Below the pieces are notes generated by a model. It searched no databases. It was not told the origin of the DNA and was given only the letters and a program-made list of their open reading frames with translations. A stretch of 64,000 nt of DNA from Cellvibrio sp. KY-GH-1 (GTDB lineage: Bacteria; Pseudomonadota; Gammaproteobacteria; Pseudomonadales; Cellvibrionaceae). The stretch covers positions 2,170,001-2,234,000 of the forward strand of contig NZ_CP031728.1 in assembly GCF_008806975.1 (NCBI RefSeq), in the 5' to 3' direction. The position numbers and the translations under genes were made by a program. Each line of letters starts with the position of its first letter. Positions within the stretch are counted from its first letter, which is position 1. This document shows, in pieces, positions 35,310 to 46,290 of this stretch.

Positions 35310-36587
35310 TTAGCTCACGTTTTTAGTTAGTTTGAATTTTGCCCAGGTTAATAACGCCATGGCAATTAACGCAAAAAATGGTACCTGCCATAAGAGTGCA
35401 CTACGCAACGCATTGCCTTCAGCCGACTCGGGAAACTGCGTAAGTAACACAGAGAACGCCAAGCTAAAAATGCCGTAACCCAAATTAAAAATAAGCCCTT
35501 TAACCGATAATACAGTCGCACGACGAAATGATTCCGCTTCCTCGTGCAACACACGGCTCACCGTAAAACCCAGGAAAAAGATCACGCTAAACACAAATAT
35601 GGCTGGAATCAATCCGAACACTGGCCAGGCCGGCACAAGAGCTACTAACCCCAACAAGGTACACACAACAATAAAGACCAAATTGGTAAATAGGCTGAAG
35701 TTTTCATTGAGATATTTTGCAATTGAGGGAATAACGAACCCCATTACCCCAAACAGAGCACCAAGAAAGCCGTAGGTCCATTCAGGCACTTCAATTAATC
35801 GATAATAGCTGCTGTTGATGGTGGCAAAGTTACGCACGATAGAATCCACCGCAACGCCAATCAAAATAATCACCAGGGTTTTGGGTGTGGTTAACACCCA
35901 GCGCGCCGAGCTGAGAATATGGTTGAGCGTATTTTCCAGTCTGGCGCCGGCGATAGCATGGGTCGGTTCAATCATTTTTAACGTGAACCATAAGCAGACC
36001 AGTGCTTGCAGCAATACCAAAATGACGGGCAGCCGGTGCGCGAATTCAGTAGTAATTTGCGCGAAGGATGGCAAAACGAAATTGACAATACGTGGGTCAT
36101 ATAACAACCCGCCCAGAATCATGGCAACGACAAAACCCACCGAGCGCCAACGCATGGCTTTTGCGAGTAATTCATCCCAGGCCGCCGCGCGATTTTGTTC
36201 TGGTAGCGAATCATAGGCAAGCGCCTCATCGGCACCGCTGGCACAAGCTTCCGATAACCCGGAACAAATTCGATTGATAACACAGAGCCCTAACAACAGT
36301 GCCCCGCTCGTCCAGGAAGCCAATAACAGGCAGAGCATTTCAAGCAACATTAACGCTGCTGCTGCAACAAGCAATTTGCGCCGCCCAAGCGTATCAGCCA
36401 ATGCGCCCGAGGGAACTTCAAACAGGAAGATTGTGAGGGCCCAAATGAAATTGAGCATGACAAATTGATCAAGCGTCAGCCCCAAATCAATAAATAAAAT
36501 AGCTAAAACGGGATAGTAGGCGCGAGCGGTGAAAAAAACGGAAAAAATAACAAATCGACTGCTATTGCCGGACAGATCTGCACCCAT
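35310..36587 (-). CDS. Major facilitator superfamily transporter
   Basis: A 425-residue inner-membrane protein with about 12 hydrophobic segments and the MFS motif A region in the loop after helix 2 (GALADTLGRRKLL). The start ATG 36587 has AAGGA seven bases upstream and is preferred over the frame opening at 36620. The substrate is unknown. It is followed after 15 bp by the DJ-1 family gene, suggesting a two-gene operon. Confidence 0.9.
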   Translation of the reverse strand: MGADLSGNSSRFVIFSVFFTARAYYPVLAILFIDLGLTLDQFVMLNFIWALTIFLFEVPSGALADTLGRRKLLVAAAALMLLEMLCLLLASWTSGALLLGLCVINRICSGLSEACASGADEALAYDSLPEQNRAAAWDELLAKAMRWRSVGFVVAMILGGLLYDPRIVNFVLPSFAQITTEFAHRLPVILVLLQALVCLWFTLKMIEPTHAIAGARLENTLNHILSSARWVLTTPKTLVIILIGVAVDSIVRNFATINSSYYRLIEVPEWTYGFLGALFGVMGFVIPSIAKYLNENFSLFTNLVFIVVCTLLGLVALVPAWPVFGLIPAIFVFSVIFFLGFTVSRVLHEEAESFRRATVLSVKGLIFNLGYGIFSLAFSVLLTQFPESAEGNALRSALLWQVPFFALIAMALLTWAKFKLTKNVS

Positions 36588-36715
36588 ATTTGTGTCCTTG
36601 ATAACTTGATCAATGTGCACTCAATATAGCTGTTTATCCCGCCGGCGTCAGCGGCAATAGATCAGTAAAAATCACATACCACCACCAGCTACACGGCTAT
36701 CACTGGCAATGGTTA

Positions 36716-36743
36716 GCCGATATTGGGAGCGCCCAATACCGGC
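36716..36743 (-). terminator. Hairpin after the small lipoprotein gene
   Basis: Stem GCCG-A-TATTGGG against CCCAATA-C-CGGC with a 4-nt loop and one A/C mismatch, about 20 bp after the lipoprotein stop codon. There is no T run, so a terminator role is uncertain. Confidence 0.4.
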
Positions 36744-36763
36744 TGTTGTTGAAATCATTCTAA

Positions 36764-36970
36764 TTAGCAGTTTTTGTCGGTAGCCTCTTCGCAAACATCT
36801 TCGACTTTATCCTTGATTTCATCAGCCGCGTCATCAATTTTATCGCGCACCTCATTACCGGCTTCATCAAGTTTTTTGCCCAATTGTTCTGCTTTCCCAT
36901 CATTGGAATCACAGGCCGCCAATGGAAATGCCAGACATAAAATAATCAATACTTGCTTTAGCGTTGTCAT
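36764..36970 (-). CDS. Small helical lipoprotein
   Basis: A 68-residue lipoprotein. The signal is LCLAFPLAAC, with the acylated Cys about residue 20. The mature 48 residues are highly charged and helical (KLDEAGNEVRDKIDDAADEI), ending in Cys. Similar small periplasmic helix proteins occur near membrane stress genes, but I assign no function. AAGGAG lies upstream of the ATG, which supports real coding despite the short length. Confidence 0.78.
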   Translation of the reverse strand: MTTLKQVLIILCLAFPLAACDSNDGKAEQLGKKLDEAGNEVRDKIDDAADEIKDKVEDVCEEATDKNC

Positions 36971-37228
36971 AATAGACTCCTTACCGATTTATTTCTTTTC
37001 AATAAAGAATTGCACAACATCAAACATCACATTTCGTAATGCGTAATGCATGCCAACTAATTAAATTCCCAATAAATTCAACAGGTAAAGATTAATCGCC
37101 CGCAAAAATTGCGAATAGCCTAATGAAAAATTAATAACAATCGGTAAAAATTACAAACATCCAACACTACAACCTTCCTTTATAAAGCAAGCGGGTATGT
37201 TCATAGATTTCCGCAAACATCCAGGTTA

Positions 37229-39793
37229 CTAATGCAGAAAGCCCAAACCATACCGGGTAGTTTCAAAGGTGCCAATAAATAGATCCTGCTCAGCGGGAAT
37301 AACACCCGGTTGAATGCCTAACCTTGCAGTATGGTTTTCGCCAACAGTATTTCGCATAAAGTCCTTATACCAACCGAGCCAATACAATTCACCGATTGGA
37401 CTTGTTTCTAAATAGCCCTGCTCCTCCGCACCGTGCAACCCCTCCAATCCATTGTAAAAACCGTAAATATCGCGCTGATATTGCTCGTACACATGCAAAA
37501 TTTCATGCGTAAATACCGGATGTGGTGCATTGGGAGTATTCGGCCACTGCGTAGCATTATTCATTGAAATAAACCCGTTGCCAGCCCAAGCTCCCGCACC
37601 ACCAGCACCATCGATGCGAGCACCGTTTTGGTTATACACCGAAAATGCAAAAATAATAATTTGATATTGCGCGCGAAGTTGCTGCAAACCAGCATCGGAG
37701 AGAAACGCCTCAGGACTAAAATCCTGGTTGCTATTAGTACGCAACGTAACATTTTCCACCATCGGTAATACACTCATATCCCATTGCTGCAAACCATAGG
37801 AAAAGGGTTTGGTCCAGATGTTGTAAGTCATCTCCAACTGTTTTAAGTAGCCGGCCAATTCACTCTGCTGTAAGACGCCAGTTAAATTGGTGTTTGAATA
37901 GAGCGCGTATTTAATGGGTAAAATCGCAATTTTCACCGTATTTTGCACACCCAGAGGCTGTAACCCTGCAAAATTTACCAACGCATTGCCATTGCGCAAA
38001 TCTACGTCTTGTTCGAAAAAATTACCTTGATAATTCAGATGCTCATCGCGGTATTTTCCCAGACCTACTTTATAGCTCCCCACCGGCAAGAAAACCGTCG
38101 CCGGCATCGAACCAGGGATATACATATCATTAATATAAAGATTTGCGCCCCATTGGGCGTCTACCGTTGGCGCGACTTCCAGTTTCTGCGGCTCGGGTAA
38201 ATTGGGGGTATTAACCGTTAAATAATAACGATGGCGTATTCCCTCGGGATTGTCGGCCAAGCATTGAGGTTCATAATCGTATTCCGCACAATATTTAGAA
38301 AAAATAGATTGACCATTCACCCATAACTGAACATCAATTGGGTTTCTATTTTTACCGTTAATGCCAATCACTTTTACACTATTCGCACCTTTCCAAAACA
38401 ATGCACTGATATCCAGCTTTCCGTTGACAGGCGGCGACAACTTACTTCTGCGCAATTGCCCGCTGCGCCATACCTCCCGCACCACATCATTCACAATGAC
38501 ATAGAGAATATCGGTATTGCCTTTAACTTCGATTTCTACCTTATCCTGGACCGGACTAATAGCTGGCACAAAACGTATATTATCAAGCGTTAGATTGCTA
38601 ATAACGGATGCACTGGAAATTACCAGGCTAAATGCCAGATCAGTGTATTCCCCTTCAAGATCTTGTAAGGCTTGCGGTATGGCCGCCGTGATACCGGTGA
38701 ATTTTTTTAGCGGAATATCTGCGAGATCAATTGTTGATAAGCGCAGATTATGGATATTTCTGGATGGTACACTGGCTTCAATTGCCAATGTGCCGACAGC
38801 AGCATTTTCCAGATAGATATCCATTCCCATCTGTGCCCCCCAATTTTTAAATGAATTAATTGCCGCTGAAGTAATTTTCGTCGTAGTGATATTAGTTAAA
38901 CTGAGTGCATAGTCGCCTTGTGTACGATTACTGGATAATTGCACGCTGGTATTACTCGCCGTCCATAACCCCGTACGCTCAAAACCAAAGAGTAAATGTG
39001 GATTAATTTTTGAGTACGGAAGCGTTACGGTGTTCGAGATAGAAGAAGCGGATGAACTGGAACCAGTGTTCGGCGTAAATTTAATCCAGTTAATATTTAC
39101 GCCGCCGGACGCAATCGCAAAGCGAAAAGTGTGCACCCCTGCCGTGGAAATAATCACTGTCGCTGGACGCTGCGTAGCCCAACTATGCCATCCAGCAGTG
39201 GTAATCCCCACATTAGAAACCAGCGTAACTCCATCCATACTAAGACTGTAGCTACCTGTGATTGCAGAGGCAACACGCGTGCTAATGGTGTAGGTGCCAG
39301 GCAACAAATCAACCTCATACTCCAACCATTCACCCGGCGTTCCCCAACCGACGTTATAGCCCCCACCAACATCGCTGACCGGTTCAATATCAACCGCATC
39401 AGTGCGATAACTTCCACCTTCATTGGCCGGCGTTGAGTCAAAATAGCGGTTGTAATCCTCAGCCTGAACAATTACTTCGCGTGCGGCCAACGCCGAACTA
39501 TTCGACGATGAAATATCAGACACGGAACTCGAAGACAACACACTTGACGATGCGCTTGATAAAACTCCGGCCGCAACGCTGGAATTGGGGATAGAGGAAA
39601 GAGATTCGGGACTCGATGTAACTGACGATAGTGACGATGGTGTTGAGGAAATAGCACTGGCGGTAGACGAGGAATTTGCCGGCGTTAACGATGAAGGGGG
39701 TTGCCCGCCTGCGCTTTTACCGCCACCTCCACCACCGCAACTAACTAATCCACTAATTAACAACAATGACAACACACGTAGATACCGGTCCAT
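37229..39793 (-). CDS. Modular CBM6 lipoprotein with zincin-like metallopeptidase domain
   Basis: An 854-residue predicted surface lipoprotein. The signal ends in LISGLVSC and is followed by a glycine run. A polyserine linker covers about residues 30-105. A CBM6 module follows (VIVQAEDYNRYFDSTPA, GYNVGWGTPGEWLEYEVDL, NINWIKFTP; about residues 108-245). Next come a second beta-rich module (about residues 260-410), a middle region with no recognised domain, and a C-terminal domain with HEILHVYEQYQ, an HExxH zincin motif. The HGAEEQGY segment 25 residues further on may supply a third ligand. The substrate is unknown; binding to plant cell wall with proteolytic activity is inference. ATG 39793 is preferred over GTG 39808. 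Confidence 0.78.
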   Translation of the reverse strand: MDRYLRVLSLLLISGLVSCGGGGGGKSAGGQPPSSLTPANSSSTASAISSTPSSLSSVTSSPESLSSIPNSSVAAGVLSSASSSVLSSSSVSDISSSNSSALAAREVIVQAEDYNRYFDSTPANEGGSYRTDAVDIEPVSDVGGGYNVGWGTPGEWLEYEVDLLPGTYTISTRVASAITGSYSLSMDGVTLVSNVGITTAGWHSWATQRPATVIISTAGVHTFRFAIASGGVNINWIKFTPNTGSSSSASSISNTVTLPYSKINPHLLFGFERTGLWTASNTSVQLSSNRTQGDYALSLTNITTTKITSAAINSFKNWGAQMGMDIYLENAAVGTLAIEASVPSRNIHNLRLSTIDLADIPLKKFTGITAAIPQALQDLEGEYTDLAFSLVISSASVISNLTLDNIRFVPAISPVQDKVEIEVKGNTDILYVIVNDVVREVWRSGQLRRSKLSPPVNGKLDISALFWKGANSVKVIGINGKNRNPIDVQLWVNGQSIFSKYCAEYDYEPQCLADNPEGIRHRYYLTVNTPNLPEPQKLEVAPTVDAQWGANLYINDMYIPGSMPATVFLPVGSYKVGLGKYRDEHLNYQGNFFEQDVDLRNGNALVNFAGLQPLGVQNTVKIAILPIKYALYSNTNLTGVLQQSELAGYLKQLEMTYNIWTKPFSYGLQQWDMSVLPMVENVTLRTNSNQDFSPEAFLSDAGLQQLRAQYQIIIFAFSVYNQNGARIDGAGGAGAWAGNGFISMNNATQWPNTPNAPHPVFTHEILHVYEQYQRDIYGFYNGLEGLHGAEEQGYLETSPIGELYWLGWYKDFMRNTVGENHTARLGIQPGVIPAEQDLFIGTFETTRYGLGFLH

Positions 39794-39838
39794 CACAATA
39801 AAATCCACCGTTTAAAAGAGAATATAAAACCGAAAAAA

Positions 39839-39865
39839 AATAAGGCGACATAATGTCGCCTTATT
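39839..39865 (-). terminator. Intrinsic terminator of the GH3 gene
   Basis: Stem AATAAGGCGACA / TGTCGCCTTATT with loop TAA. On the minus strand it is followed by a T8 run. It lies 25 bp after the GH3 stop codon. Confidence 0.9.
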
Positions 39866-39889
39866 TGCGGAGAGAAGCAAGCCATTGGC

Positions 39890-42148
39890 TTACTTCCCAT
39901 TAACGTCCACCACTTGCGCCGGAAGTTTTACCTTCACCCGCGCTTGTGGCTCAGTCGCTGACGTGGCAAGGATCACCTCATACTGGCCTTTGGCAATTTT
40001 CCAGGTTTTGGTTTTACCCTGATACATTCCCAATAAACGCGGATCAACGCTCACCGACACCTGGGTAGACTCACCGGGTTTTAAGTCTACTTTCTGGAAT
40101 GCCCCCAAACGTTTCGGTGCCTCCCATTTGGTGCTCAGTGGGGCAATATAAACTTGCGCCACTTCTTTACCCGCAACAACCCCGGTATTTTTTACACTAA
40201 AACTGATATTGAGCTGGTTGTTTTTCACAACAGCTTTCAAATCGTTAAATTCAAAATTGGTGTACGACAAACCAAAACCGAACGGAAATAAAGGCTCCTG
40301 CTTGTTTGCATCAAACCATTTGTAACCTACGGTCGCCCCTTCGGAGTACGTCACGTCAAAACGTTGATCTTTGACTTCCGGATATCCATCTACTTTTACA
40401 CGCGGCAGTTGCGTCTCTGCAGCTGGAAAGGTAATTGGCAAATGCCCCGAGGGATTCACTTCGCCGGTCAGTACGCGTGCGATAGCTTCTCCACCACTAG
40501 TACCTGGATACCAGGCTTCTACCACGGCGCCGACATCAGTTAACCAAGGCATTAATACCGCACCGCCCGTTTGCAAAACCACCGCCGTTTTTTTGTTAAC
40601 CTTGGCTACCGCGGAAATTAAGGCATCCTGATTATCTGGCAATGACAAACTAGCCGCATCCACTGACTCTGCGGTCCACTGATTAGCAAACACCAATACC
40701 AAATCACTTTCTGCGGCCAACTTTGCAGCAGCTTCTACATTAGTACCCTCATCAAAGGTAATACGCGTGTTGGGCAGGCGCGCTTCCAATGCTTTCATGG
40801 GTGACGAAGGATGGTAAACCATAGGGCCGGGGAATACTTTCGGGCCAAGACCAGAAACCGCCATACCACCGAGCGGATAAACCTGTGAGGAACCACCACC
40901 GGAAAGCACGCCAACATTTGCATGGGAACCAATAATGGCAATTTTTTTCACGTCTTTTGCAACGGGCAACAGCTTGTCATTTTTTAATAAAACGATAGCT
41001 TCTTCTGCATCTTTTTGAGTGATGAGTGCATGCTTTTTGAAATCGATATTGTTACTGCCTTTGGGTACCGGGTTGTCGATAATACCTTTATCAAACAAGG
41101 CAAAAAGAACGCGCCCGGCCATATCATCAAAACGCTCTGGTGATACCCAACCATTCACCACCGCTTCTTTTAGCGGCTCTTTAAAATAGGCAGAGACATC
41201 GAAGGGAAAACCAGATTGTTGATCGAGCCCGTTATTTGCCGCGGGCACAGTCGAGTGAGTTGCGCCCCAGTCGGACATAACCCAACCTTTGAAGCCCCAA
41301 TCCTGTTTCAACACCTGATTCAATAAGTAATCGCTTTCACAAGCATAAACACCGTAGACACGATTGTACGAACACATGACCGATCCCGGGTTGCCAATCT
41401 CGTAGGCGAATTGCAACGCAAGCAAATCAGACATGCGTCCGGCAGCTTCATCGATATTTACGTTCACATTAAAACGCCCGGTTTCCTGATCGTTGTAAGC
41501 AAAATGTTTTAAGGTGGATACAATGTGGTTGGATTGCACACCTTTAATTTGATGACCGACCATCACGCCTGCGAGATAAGGGTCTTCACCACCGTATTCA
41601 AAATTGCGCCCGTTGCGTGGCTCGCGCACCAGATTCACACCACCAGCCAGCAATACATTAAAGCCTGACGTGCGCGCTTCGGAACCTATCATGGCACCGC
41701 CGTCAAACCCCACTTGTGGATTCCAGGTAGCTGCCGTCGCCATGCCCGATGGCAATGAGGTGCGTTCACGTACATTAGGACCTGATTGCGAAGCGACACC
41801 AACACCGGCATCCGCTTGCCAAATATGTGGAATTCCCAGACGCGGAACACCGTAAACAAACCCGGCGGACTGTGGATAAGACTCAACCGGACGAGTAAAA
41901 TTTTTCCAGGGCGCATCTGTTCCAAAATAACCCATCAATAAACCCAGCTTTTCATCCATGGTCATTTCTTTTAACACCAGTTGTGTACGCTCCTGGGCGC
42001 TGAGTTTGGTGTTCATCCAGGGTTTGCTTGCCAGCTCTTGTTGACTGGGTACAACCTGCGGTTGTGGAGGTTGTGCAAGTGCACTTAGCGGCAAACCAGC
42101 CAGAGCGCAGCTCATGGCGATAATGCTGAGTTTTTTGGAATAGGTCAT
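39890..42148 (-). CDS. Glycoside hydrolase family 3 beta-glucosidase
   Basis: A 752-residue exported enzyme (signal peptide ending LSALA-Q). The GH3 N-terminal barrel contains KHF (residues 214-216), RNFEYGGEDP (181-190) and the nucleophile aspartate D293 in GWVMSDWGATHS. The alpha/beta sandwich domain follows, then a fibronectin-III-like C-terminal domain. It would release glucose or similar sugars from cello-oligosaccharides or mixed glucans, possibly mannobiose-derived products. It sits downstream of the GH26 mannanase with a 220-bp gap, so the two may be co-regulated. Specificity cannot be read from the sequence alone. Confidence 0.93.
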   Translation of the reverse strand: MTYSKKLSIIAMSCALAGLPLSALAQPPQPQVVPSQQELASKPWMNTKLSAQERTQLVLKEMTMDEKLGLLMGYFGTDAPWKNFTRPVESYPQSAGFVYGVPRLGIPHIWQADAGVGVASQSGPNVRERTSLPSGMATAATWNPQVGFDGGAMIGSEARTSGFNVLLAGGVNLVREPRNGRNFEYGGEDPYLAGVMVGHQIKGVQSNHIVSTLKHFAYNDQETGRFNVNVNIDEAAGRMSDLLALQFAYEIGNPGSVMCSYNRVYGVYACESDYLLNQVLKQDWGFKGWVMSDWGATHSTVPAANNGLDQQSGFPFDVSAYFKEPLKEAVVNGWVSPERFDDMAGRVLFALFDKGIIDNPVPKGSNNIDFKKHALITQKDAEEAIVLLKNDKLLPVAKDVKKIAIIGSHANVGVLSGGGSSQVYPLGGMAVSGLGPKVFPGPMVYHPSSPMKALEARLPNTRITFDEGTNVEAAAKLAAESDLVLVFANQWTAESVDAASLSLPDNQDALISAVAKVNKKTAVVLQTGGAVLMPWLTDVGAVVEAWYPGTSGGEAIARVLTGEVNPSGHLPITFPAAETQLPRVKVDGYPEVKDQRFDVTYSEGATVGYKWFDANKQEPLFPFGFGLSYTNFEFNDLKAVVKNNQLNISFSVKNTGVVAGKEVAQVYIAPLSTKWEAPKRLGAFQKVDLKPGESTQVSVSVDPRLLGMYQGKTKTWKIAKGQYEVILATSATEPQARVKVKLPAQVVDVNGK

Positions 42149-42329
42149 AAGGAGCCCCTTGCGTTGTGTATTGGAGAGTTTTTTAAAAATATTGTTGTTA
42201 TGTGATGCTTATATATCGAGCCTTGTGAGAGCCGCGCGATACTAGCGGTTCGGCGTGTTGAACGCAGGAACTTAACGCATTTTTACCTGCCATTCCTGCA
42301 CCCACCGTTTTAGTAGCCTGCATAAGGAA

Positions 42330-42355
42330 ACGGCCCTTGTGCGAGAGCCGTTTTT
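42330..42355 (-). terminator. Possible terminator after the GH26 gene
   Basis: A 7-bp inverted repeat AAACGGC / GCCGTTT with a 12-nt spacer, 15 bp after the mannanase stop. The T run is on the plus-strand side (TTTTTATT), so activity in the gene's own direction is doubtful. Confidence 0.4.
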
Positions 42356-42369
42356 ATTACTGAAAACCT

Positions 42370-43764
<1,395 letters not shown>

Positions 43765-43796
43765 TTACCAATCATTTATGCATTGATCACTTTTAC

Positions 43797-43819
43797 ATCG
43801 ATCACATGTGTATCGATCA
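43797..43819. promoter_or_regulatory. ATCGATCA direct repeats around a CACATGTG palindrome
   Basis: ATCGATCA occurs at 43797-43804 and 43812-43819, with the 8-bp palindrome CACATGTG at 43803-43810 between them. It lies in the gap between the pentapeptide-repeat gene end and the mannanase start. It may be an additional protein-binding site. Confidence 0.35.
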
Positions 43820-43891
43820 ATCGGCATTTCATGATTAGCTACTGTTTTTATAATTTTGTTGATCGAAAATCCAAACGCGAGCAGAACACTA

Positions 43892-44242
43892 CTATTTGCT
43901 GAAATAGCGCACTCGAATTCCCAGATCAAACGACAATCGCAATTCTGTTGCTGGTATCTCTGCGGGAAAAAAGCAACCCGAGATATGCGCCTGGCAAAAG
44001 CTTGCTCCTTCCAGTTGCGTATTGCGAAAATCAACCCCACGCAAATCGGCACCGCGAAAATACGCATCGCGTAAATCAAGACCACTGGCATCCAACTCGC
44101 GTAAATCCAACCCGCGGAAGTCGCCACCGCGCAACATATTTTCTTTCACTTCCCCGCGCGCTTTGCGCTGATTAAACTCCGCCACCCGCTCTGAACGAAG
44201 CAATGCGTAGTAAGGGTTATTGTGCACAATCGGCTTGGTCAT
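43892..44242 (-). CDS. Short pentapeptide-repeat protein
   Basis: A 116-residue protein. About twelve consecutive A(D/N)LXX-type pentapeptides (LRGGDFRGLDLRELDASGLD and following; residues about 37-90) would form a short right-handed quadrilateral beta helix. No signal peptide is seen. Members include gyrase-protecting proteins and many of unknown role; this one is too short and generic to assign. ATG 44242 has GGAG six bases upstream and is preferred over ATG 44254. Confidence 0.85.
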   Translation of the reverse strand: MTKPIVHNNPYYALLRSERVAEFNQRKARGEVKENMLRGGDFRGLDLRELDASGLDLRDAYFRGADLRGVDFRNTQLEGASFCQAHISGCFFPAEIPATELRLSFDLGIRVRYFSK

Positions 44243-44758
44243 AGCAGACTCCATTGAGTAACAATAGCGGTAGCAACAAATATTCTAAAAACCTGCTTTG
44301 ACTATAGTTGATGAATCCACTTTTGCTTAACCGGTTTAGCGGTGGAAGGGATTATACTGTAAACGATTACATTCGGGTTTAAGAAGTGTTATAGGCAATC
44401 TAAATGGCTACGCCAAACAGTTGGTATTTTGCCTGCCAACAGTTACACTGGTACCCAAGCTGCAACATAGCAGCGCGCCCAATAGTTACGGTTTTCGTGT
44501 GGTCATCCATTGAGCCTTTTGGGCAGGCAATCCTCGGTCAAACTTATCTCTTCGTGTATTGGCAGCATGCTATTACGCGATGGAATAACAACATTCAACC
44601 AGTCTCCCTTTCCAAAGGTTGCTCGTTTATTTTTCGAGCTAGGCTTTATCTATAGCTTCAGGAAAGACGGAACATGCGTTGAGCGTAATACTTTCTTGCC
44701 ATCGCACAGCCTCAGCGGGAAAAGCTGTTGCCTCGGCATATCTTGAGGAATTGTGAGA
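44243..44758. other. Intergenic region of about 516 bp without a convincing gene
   Basis: The region between the divergent pentapeptide-repeat and uxaC genes. Short frames exist on the plus strand but lack ribosome binding sites and protein-like composition. The only structured element I can support is a palindrome at 44358-44371. The rest may be a long uxaC leader or the remnant of a lost gene. Confidence 0.5.
44358..44371. promoter_or_regulatory. LacI-family-like operator upstream of uxaC
   Basis: TGTAAACGATTACA: palindromic TGTAA/TTACA arms around a central CG, a typical LacI/GalR-family operator pattern. It lies about 390 bp before the uxaC start codon and 116 bp before the divergent pentapeptide-repeat start. 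No LacI-type gene is present in the window. Confidence 0.5.
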
Positions 44759-46174
44759 ATGAGCTTTATCCACGACGACTTTTTGCTCGATACCGAACAG
44801 GCGAAGGTGCTGTTTCATGACTACGCCAAGAACATGCCAATCATCGATTACCACTGCCACCTACCGCCCGAACAAGTAGGCCAAAATAAGCAATTCCGAA
44901 ATCTCTACGAGGTTTGGCTGGCGGGTGATCATTACAAATGGCGAGCTATGCGCTCCAACGGCGTCGATGAACGCTACTGTACTGGCGACGCCAGCGACTG
45001 GGAAAAATTTGAACAATGGTGCGCAACGGTTCCGTATACCCTGCGTAATCCTCTCTACCATTGGACTCACCTCGAACTGCGTAAACCTTTCGGTATTACG
45101 GATCGCTTGCTTGACAGCACCAACGCCAAACGCACCTGGGACCAATGCAACGAATTGTTGGCAACACCCGAATTCAGCGCGCGCGGCTTGATGCAACAGG
45201 CCAACGTTAAAATGGTGTGCACTACCGACGATCCAATTCACGATCTCCAGCATCATAAAACCGCCGCTGCCGATAAATCGTTTAAATCGGCGATGCTGCC
45301 AACCTGGCGCCCTGACCGCGCTATGGCGGTGGAGAATACTGAAGCCTACAACAAGTATCTGGATCGGTTGGCGATTGCTGCTGATGTAAACATCAACACC
45401 TTCACCGATTTAATGCGCGCGCTGGACATTCGCCACGATTATTTCCACGCTAATGGCTGCCGTTTGTCGGATCATGGTTTGGAAACCGTTTACGCAGCGG
45501 ATTACACCGACGAAGAAATTAAAGCAATTTTCCTCAAAATCCGGAGCCACAAAGATCTGGACGCAGTGGAAATTGAGAAGTTCCAATCCGCCATGATGGT
45601 AGAGTTCGCCCTGCAAGATCACGCCAAAGGCTGGGTGCAACAATTCCATATTGGAGCAATTCGCAACAACAACCCGCGCTTGTATCGCACTCTGGGCGCT
45701 GATACGGGTTTTGATTCGATTGGTGACCACAACTACGCCAAACCCCTGGCGAAATTTTTGGGCCGTCTGGATGATCAAAACAAACTTGCCAAGACGATTA
45801 TTTACAACTTGAACCCGCGTGACAACGAAGTCATTGGCACCATGATCGGTAACTTCCAGGACGGCTCAGTGGCTGGCAAAATCCAATTTGGTAGCGGCTG
45901 GTGGTTCCTCGACCAAATGGATGGCATGACTCGTCAAATCGAAGCCTTGAGTCAATTAGGTTTATTGAGTCGCTTTGTGGGCATGCTGACTGACAGCCGC
46001 AGCTTCCTGAGCTATTCGCGTCACGAATACTTCCGTCGCATACTGTGCGGAATGTTGGGCCGCGATATGGCAAAAGGTTTAGTGCCAAACGATACCAAAA
46101 TGGTAGGCAAAATGATTCAGGACATCAGCTTCAACAATGCGAAAAGTTATTTTCCGTTTGTAGTGCCTGAATAA
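44759..46174 (+). CDS. uxaC: Glucuronate/uronate isomerase
   Basis: A 471-residue amidohydrolase-fold enzyme that interconverts D-glucuronate and D-fructuronate, and D-galacturonate and D-tagaturonate, the entry step of uronate catabolism. Characteristic segments are IIDYHCHLPPEQV (metal-binding HxH), TTDDPIHDLQ and FVGMLTDSRSFLSYSRHEYFRRI. ATG 44759 is preferred over the in-frame GTG 44753; GAGGA lies ten bases upstream. Glucuronoxylan or pectin side chains degraded by the enzymes of the window would supply the substrate. A strong terminator follows. Confidence 0.95.
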   Translation: MSFIHDDFLLDTEQAKVLFHDYAKNMPIIDYHCHLPPEQVGQNKQFRNLYEVWLAGDHYKWRAMRSNGVDERYCTGDASDWEKFEQWCATVPYTLRNPLYHWTHLELRKPFGITDRLLDSTNAKRTWDQCNELLATPEFSARGLMQQANVKMVCTTDDPIHDLQHHKTAAADKSFKSAMLPTWRPDRAMAVENTEAYNKYLDRLAIAADVNINTFTDLMRALDIRHDYFHANGCRLSDHGLETVYAADYTDEEIKAIFLKIRSHKDLDAVEIEKFQSAMMVEFALQDHAKGWVQQFHIGAIRNNNPRLYRTLGADTGFDSIGDHNYAKPLAKFLGRLDDQNKLAKTIIYNLNPRDNEVIGTMIGNFQDGSVAGKIQFGSGWWFLDQMDGMTRQIEALSQLGLLSRFVGMLTDSRSFLSYSRHEYFRRILCGMLGRDMAKGLVPNDTKMVGKMIQDISFNNAKSYFPFVVPE

Positions 46175-46212
46175 GTCTACGGGTTTGTTTTGCCATACAT
46201 CATTTGCAGTAC

Positions 46213-46240
46213 AATAAAGCCCGGTTCGCCGGGCTTTATT
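46213..46240. terminator. Strong intrinsic terminator of uxaC
   Basis: A 12-bp stem AATAAAGCCCGG / CCGGGCTTTATT with the stable loop TTCG, 39 bp after the uxaC stop codon. Confidence 0.93.
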
Positions 46241-46290
46241 GTTTTCGGCGTTAAAGATTTTTCACGCGAGCATTAGGCTTCAGGTAAATC

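Noticed and set aside
44404..44746. Short plus-strand frames upstream of uxaC
   Set aside because: No ribosome binding site, and the translations are rich in rare residues with no domain. Treated as non-coding.
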